Source of the DNA: CAYZTD01 sp964638155
Lineage (GTDB): Archaea > Thermoplasmatota > E2 > DHVEG-1
Assembly (NCBI GenBank): GCA_964638155.1
Contig: CAZWYI010000013.1
Location: 1 to 52,591, forward strand
Length of the DNA stretch: 52,591 bases
Reading direction: 5' to 3'
Below the pieces are notes generated by a model. It worked only from the letters and a program-made list of their open reading frames with translations, had not been told where the DNA came from and did no database searches. This document shows, piece after piece, positions 50,667 through 52,591 of this stretch. Numbering within the stretch: position 1 is the first letter of the stretch; each line of letters begins with the position of its first letter. The position numbers and the translations under genes were made by a program.

Positions 50667-52442
50667 CTATCTTCCACCAGCTCCTCCACCGCCGAAGCCA
50701 CCGCCTCCGCCGAAGCCACCACCAGAAAATCCACCAGCTCCACCAGAGCCCTGAGTTGTTGATCTGATCGCGAAGTTTATAACAAAAAAAGAGCCATACA
50801 TAGAAGGAACATAACTGCACTCTGGAATATCGATATTTAATTCTTTCATGGATTTAGCAACCTTTTTACCTACACCTAAAGCAGTTGCATAAATAAGCCA
50901 TTCTTCCCATATAACAATATCTTGAGTATCATATTTTTTAAGCTGAGCCATATCTTTTAAAAAATTTCTAAAAGAATCCCACTCAAGTTTTTCTTTATAA
51001 AAATCATTTTTCCAATGGCCAAACAATGCAGGAGGTGCAATATAGGATACAACTGATTGAACTAAAAAAATTAATGAGAAAACAAATGTTTGAGGAATTA
51101 AAGGATAAATATTTGCCAAGTTTAAATAAGATAACAACAAACCAAAAGATAGAATTATACTGAAAACTAAAGATATCAATGGATATTTTCTACCACTTAC
51201 AAAAAAATCTTTTAACTTTTTTGATTTAGCTTTTTTTCTTAGATATTTTAATTCCTTACCTATCTTGTTTATTTTAGACGTAGTAAAATCTCTATTACTT
51301 ATTTTATCTGCAAAATCATCAAAATTAAATTTATCATTTTCACTATGTCTTTTTATAAAAGAAAAAACTCTTTTTTCGTAATTATCAAAATCATTTCCTT
51401 TTTTATTTATTTTTATTTCCAAAGAATTATCTTTTTTTTCCATTGTTATAATTTTTCTATTATGAAAATCAAGTAATGTTGCAAACAAAGCGTTCTCATC
51501 GATTTTATGTTCTTTTTTATGAAAAACAAGATTCACAATCCATGGTTTTCTTTTTTTTGGAACGAAATTCAAGTATTCTGGTACAACATATTCTTTTTCC
51601 CTGCCTTTTAAAAAATAGATTACTAATAAGATCCCTCCAAAAGAAAAGATTAAAAAAAGTAGTAGATAATTAAAAAAACTAAAAATATTACTAGTTAACT
51701 CGTAGTTGTTATTTGCCTTAATTGTTTTTTCAAGAATATTTCCTTCAAATGTTTGATATCCATAACTTATATTTTTTGAAACAATTTCGAATTCAAGTAG
51801 GTTATTTTGAGGACTAGAACCAGTTACAATATATTGATGATTGGTCTTAATTACTTTCATATTTGGATGAATATAAAATTTAACAATATCATCATCTGGG
51901 TCATAAACTGTTATTTCGATATTTTCATAAGGGATATGTTCATCAGCTAGTTTAATGTTTAAATGATAATATTGATTATCATATTTCACAGTTGGTTGAA
52001 TTTCGTAATCAATTTTTAATTTATAGTTTCCTTTTTCAAAATGATTAGGATTGTAGCAGCCAATCTCATTTTTATAAGCTTTTGATTCAACAGTATATTC
52101 ATAACTTGAGCTTCCATCTATAATTTCAGCATTTCCCAAGTAATCATTTACATATGAATTATACTGGCAGCTGACATTTTTTACTTTCAAATGAGGAGAA
52201 TTAATATCTGAATTATAGACAATAGGCTCCTTCCAATATCTATATAACATTGTATATTTATTTGAAACACTGACATTATATTCATATTCTTCAGTTAGAG
52301 TTCCATCTGTAAAAAGACTTACCTTATAGTTTTTTACAACTAAGTTATTTGAACTTTGGAAAAGATTTGTTGCAAGATATCCAAATACACCAATTAAAAT
52401 TACAACAACCAAAAGAATCAATAGTTTATATTTTTCTTTCAC
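50667..52442 (-). CDS. DUF2207 predicted membrane protein with Gly-rich C-terminus
   Basis: A 591-residue protein from GTG (52440-52442). An N-terminal signal/transmembrane helix (LLILLVVVILIGVFGYLATN) is followed by an extracellular DUF2207 domain (about 35-230), a central transmembrane helix (about 258-280), a cytoplasmic region and two more transmembrane helices (about 415-465). The C-terminus is a Gly-rich tail (GGFSGGGFGGGG). Family function is unknown, though it often neighbours lemA, as here: its GTG overlaps the TGA of the LemA-like frame by four bases. The start is set by that overlap. Confidence 0.87.
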   Translation of the reverse strand: MKEKYKLLILLVVVILIGVFGYLATNLFQSSNNLVVKNYKVSLFTDGTLTEEYEYNVSVSNKYTMLYRYWKEPIVYNSDINSPHLKVKNVSCQYNSYVNDYLGNAEIIDGSSSYEYTVESKAYKNEIGCYNPNHFEKGNYKLKIDYEIQPTVKYDNQYYHLNIKLADEHIPYENIEITVYDPDDDIVKFYIHPNMKVIKTNHQYIVTGSSPQNNLLEFEIVSKNISYGYQTFEGNILEKTIKANNNYELTSNIFSFFNYLLLFLIFSFGGILLVIYFLKGREKEYVVPEYLNFVPKKRKPWIVNLVFHKKEHKIDENALFATLLDFHNRKIITMEKKDNSLEIKINKKGNDFDNYEKRVFSFIKRHSENDKFNFDDFADKISNRDFTTSKINKIGKELKYLRKKAKSKKLKDFFVSGRKYPLISLVFSIILSFGLLLSYLNLANIYPLIPQTFVFSLIFLVQSVVSYIAPPALFGHWKNDFYKEKLEWDSFRNFLKDMAQLKKYDTQDIVIWEEWLIYATALGVGKKVAKSMKELNIDIPECSYVPSMYGSFFVINFAIRSTTQGSGGAGGFSGGGFGGGGGFGGGGAGGR

Positions 52443-52591
52443 TTGGTCATCCCCAAATCTGGTTTTTTATTAATATCTTCTTTGAATTTAAGATAATCTA
52501 ACTTTTTATATGAAAATATTTTTGCAACAATATTAGAAGTGTGGAGTACGAATATTATTTCGCTTATTTATCTCTTTCATATTTTCAACTC
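52439..52591 (-). pseudogene. LemA-like C-terminus, probably frameshifted, at the window edge
   Basis: The reverse-strand frame ending TGA (52439-52441) reads TSNIVAKIFSYKKLDYLKFK and EDINKKPDLGMTK, matching the end of LemA proteins (FPSNIVAKxFGFKxxxYF). Going upstream, the same frame meets a TAA before the window end, while another frame (VENMKEINKRNNIRT) looks like the preceding LemA helix, so one base seems lost or gained near 52520. LemA-DUF2207 pairs are common. The rest lies outside the window. Confidence 0.45.

Overview
The window looks like a chromosomal segment of an uncultured, AT-rich archaeon. Evidence: three Walker-type ATPases of families expanded in archaea, a dolichol/phytol-kinase-like membrane enzyme, a DUF2207 protein preceded by a LemA-like tail, and several first-in-operon genes whose start codon lies about 25-30 bp after a TATA-like box (leaderless transcripts), while genes inside operons carry GGAG-type ribosome sites. 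A Thermoplasmatota-like lineage is possible, but the sequence alone does not settle this. No rRNA, tRNA, CRISPR array or intact transposase gene was seen.

Layout. (1) 1-5,300: accessory debris. It holds an ATPase cut by the window edge, a frameshifted winged-helix remnant, an RHH antitoxin with a truncated PIN toxin, a second ATPase, and a sulfotransferase gene flanked by two collinear ~300-bp direct repeats rich in the unit CTGACAnGTTTTGCA. (2) 5,300-31,000: a large surface-glycan island. It encodes a UDP-glucuronate 4-epimerase type enzyme, UDP-glucose dehydrogenase, a GalU-type uridylyltransferase and a second epimerase; RmlA, RmlB and a VioA-like aminotransferase (dTDP-amino-deoxysugar); a neuA-neuB-neuC operon plus two more NeuA-like nucleotidyltransferase domains (nonulosonic acids); a protein with a GT29-type sialyltransferase motif; several GT2 and GT-B-like transferases; two hexapeptide acyltransferases; two further sulfotransferases and one sulfatase-fold enzyme. 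Together these predict an acidic, sulfated and probably acylated glycan containing CMP-activated nonulosonate, uronic acid and amino-deoxysugar. (3) 31,000-40,600: housekeeping and metabolism. It has a cold-shock protein, a polyprenol-kinase-like protein coupled to a degenerate M23 domain, MscS, an AAA_14/DUF4143 ATPase under a promoter bracketed by palindromic sites, and an operon of PLP-lyase-like/GNAT fusion, M20 hydrolase and amino-acid racemase, divergent from a glutamine-synthetase-like gene. (4) 40,600-48,100: a secretion locus with a 1,720-residue duplicated-module/vWA/PKD/cohesin/dockerin protein, a membrane-anchored cohesin/PKD protein and a small Ig-like secreted protein. (5) 48,200-52,591: a DUF454 membrane protein ending in a perfect hairpin, a Fic/Doc protein convergent with a 39-residue ORF, a zinc-ribbon membrane protein, and DUF2207 with a LemA tail.

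Most notable: a likely archaeal cohesin-dockerin surface pair in which a vWA domain is spliced into one of two duplicated modules; three 16-bp palindromes at exact 32-bp spacing around an ATPase promoter; a PLP racemase whose catalytic lysine is encoded upstream of any standard start codon; a PLP-lyase homologue lacking the expected lysine; a GT29-like nonulosonate transferase candidate beside neuBCA; and the paired ~300-bp repeats around a sulfotransferase.
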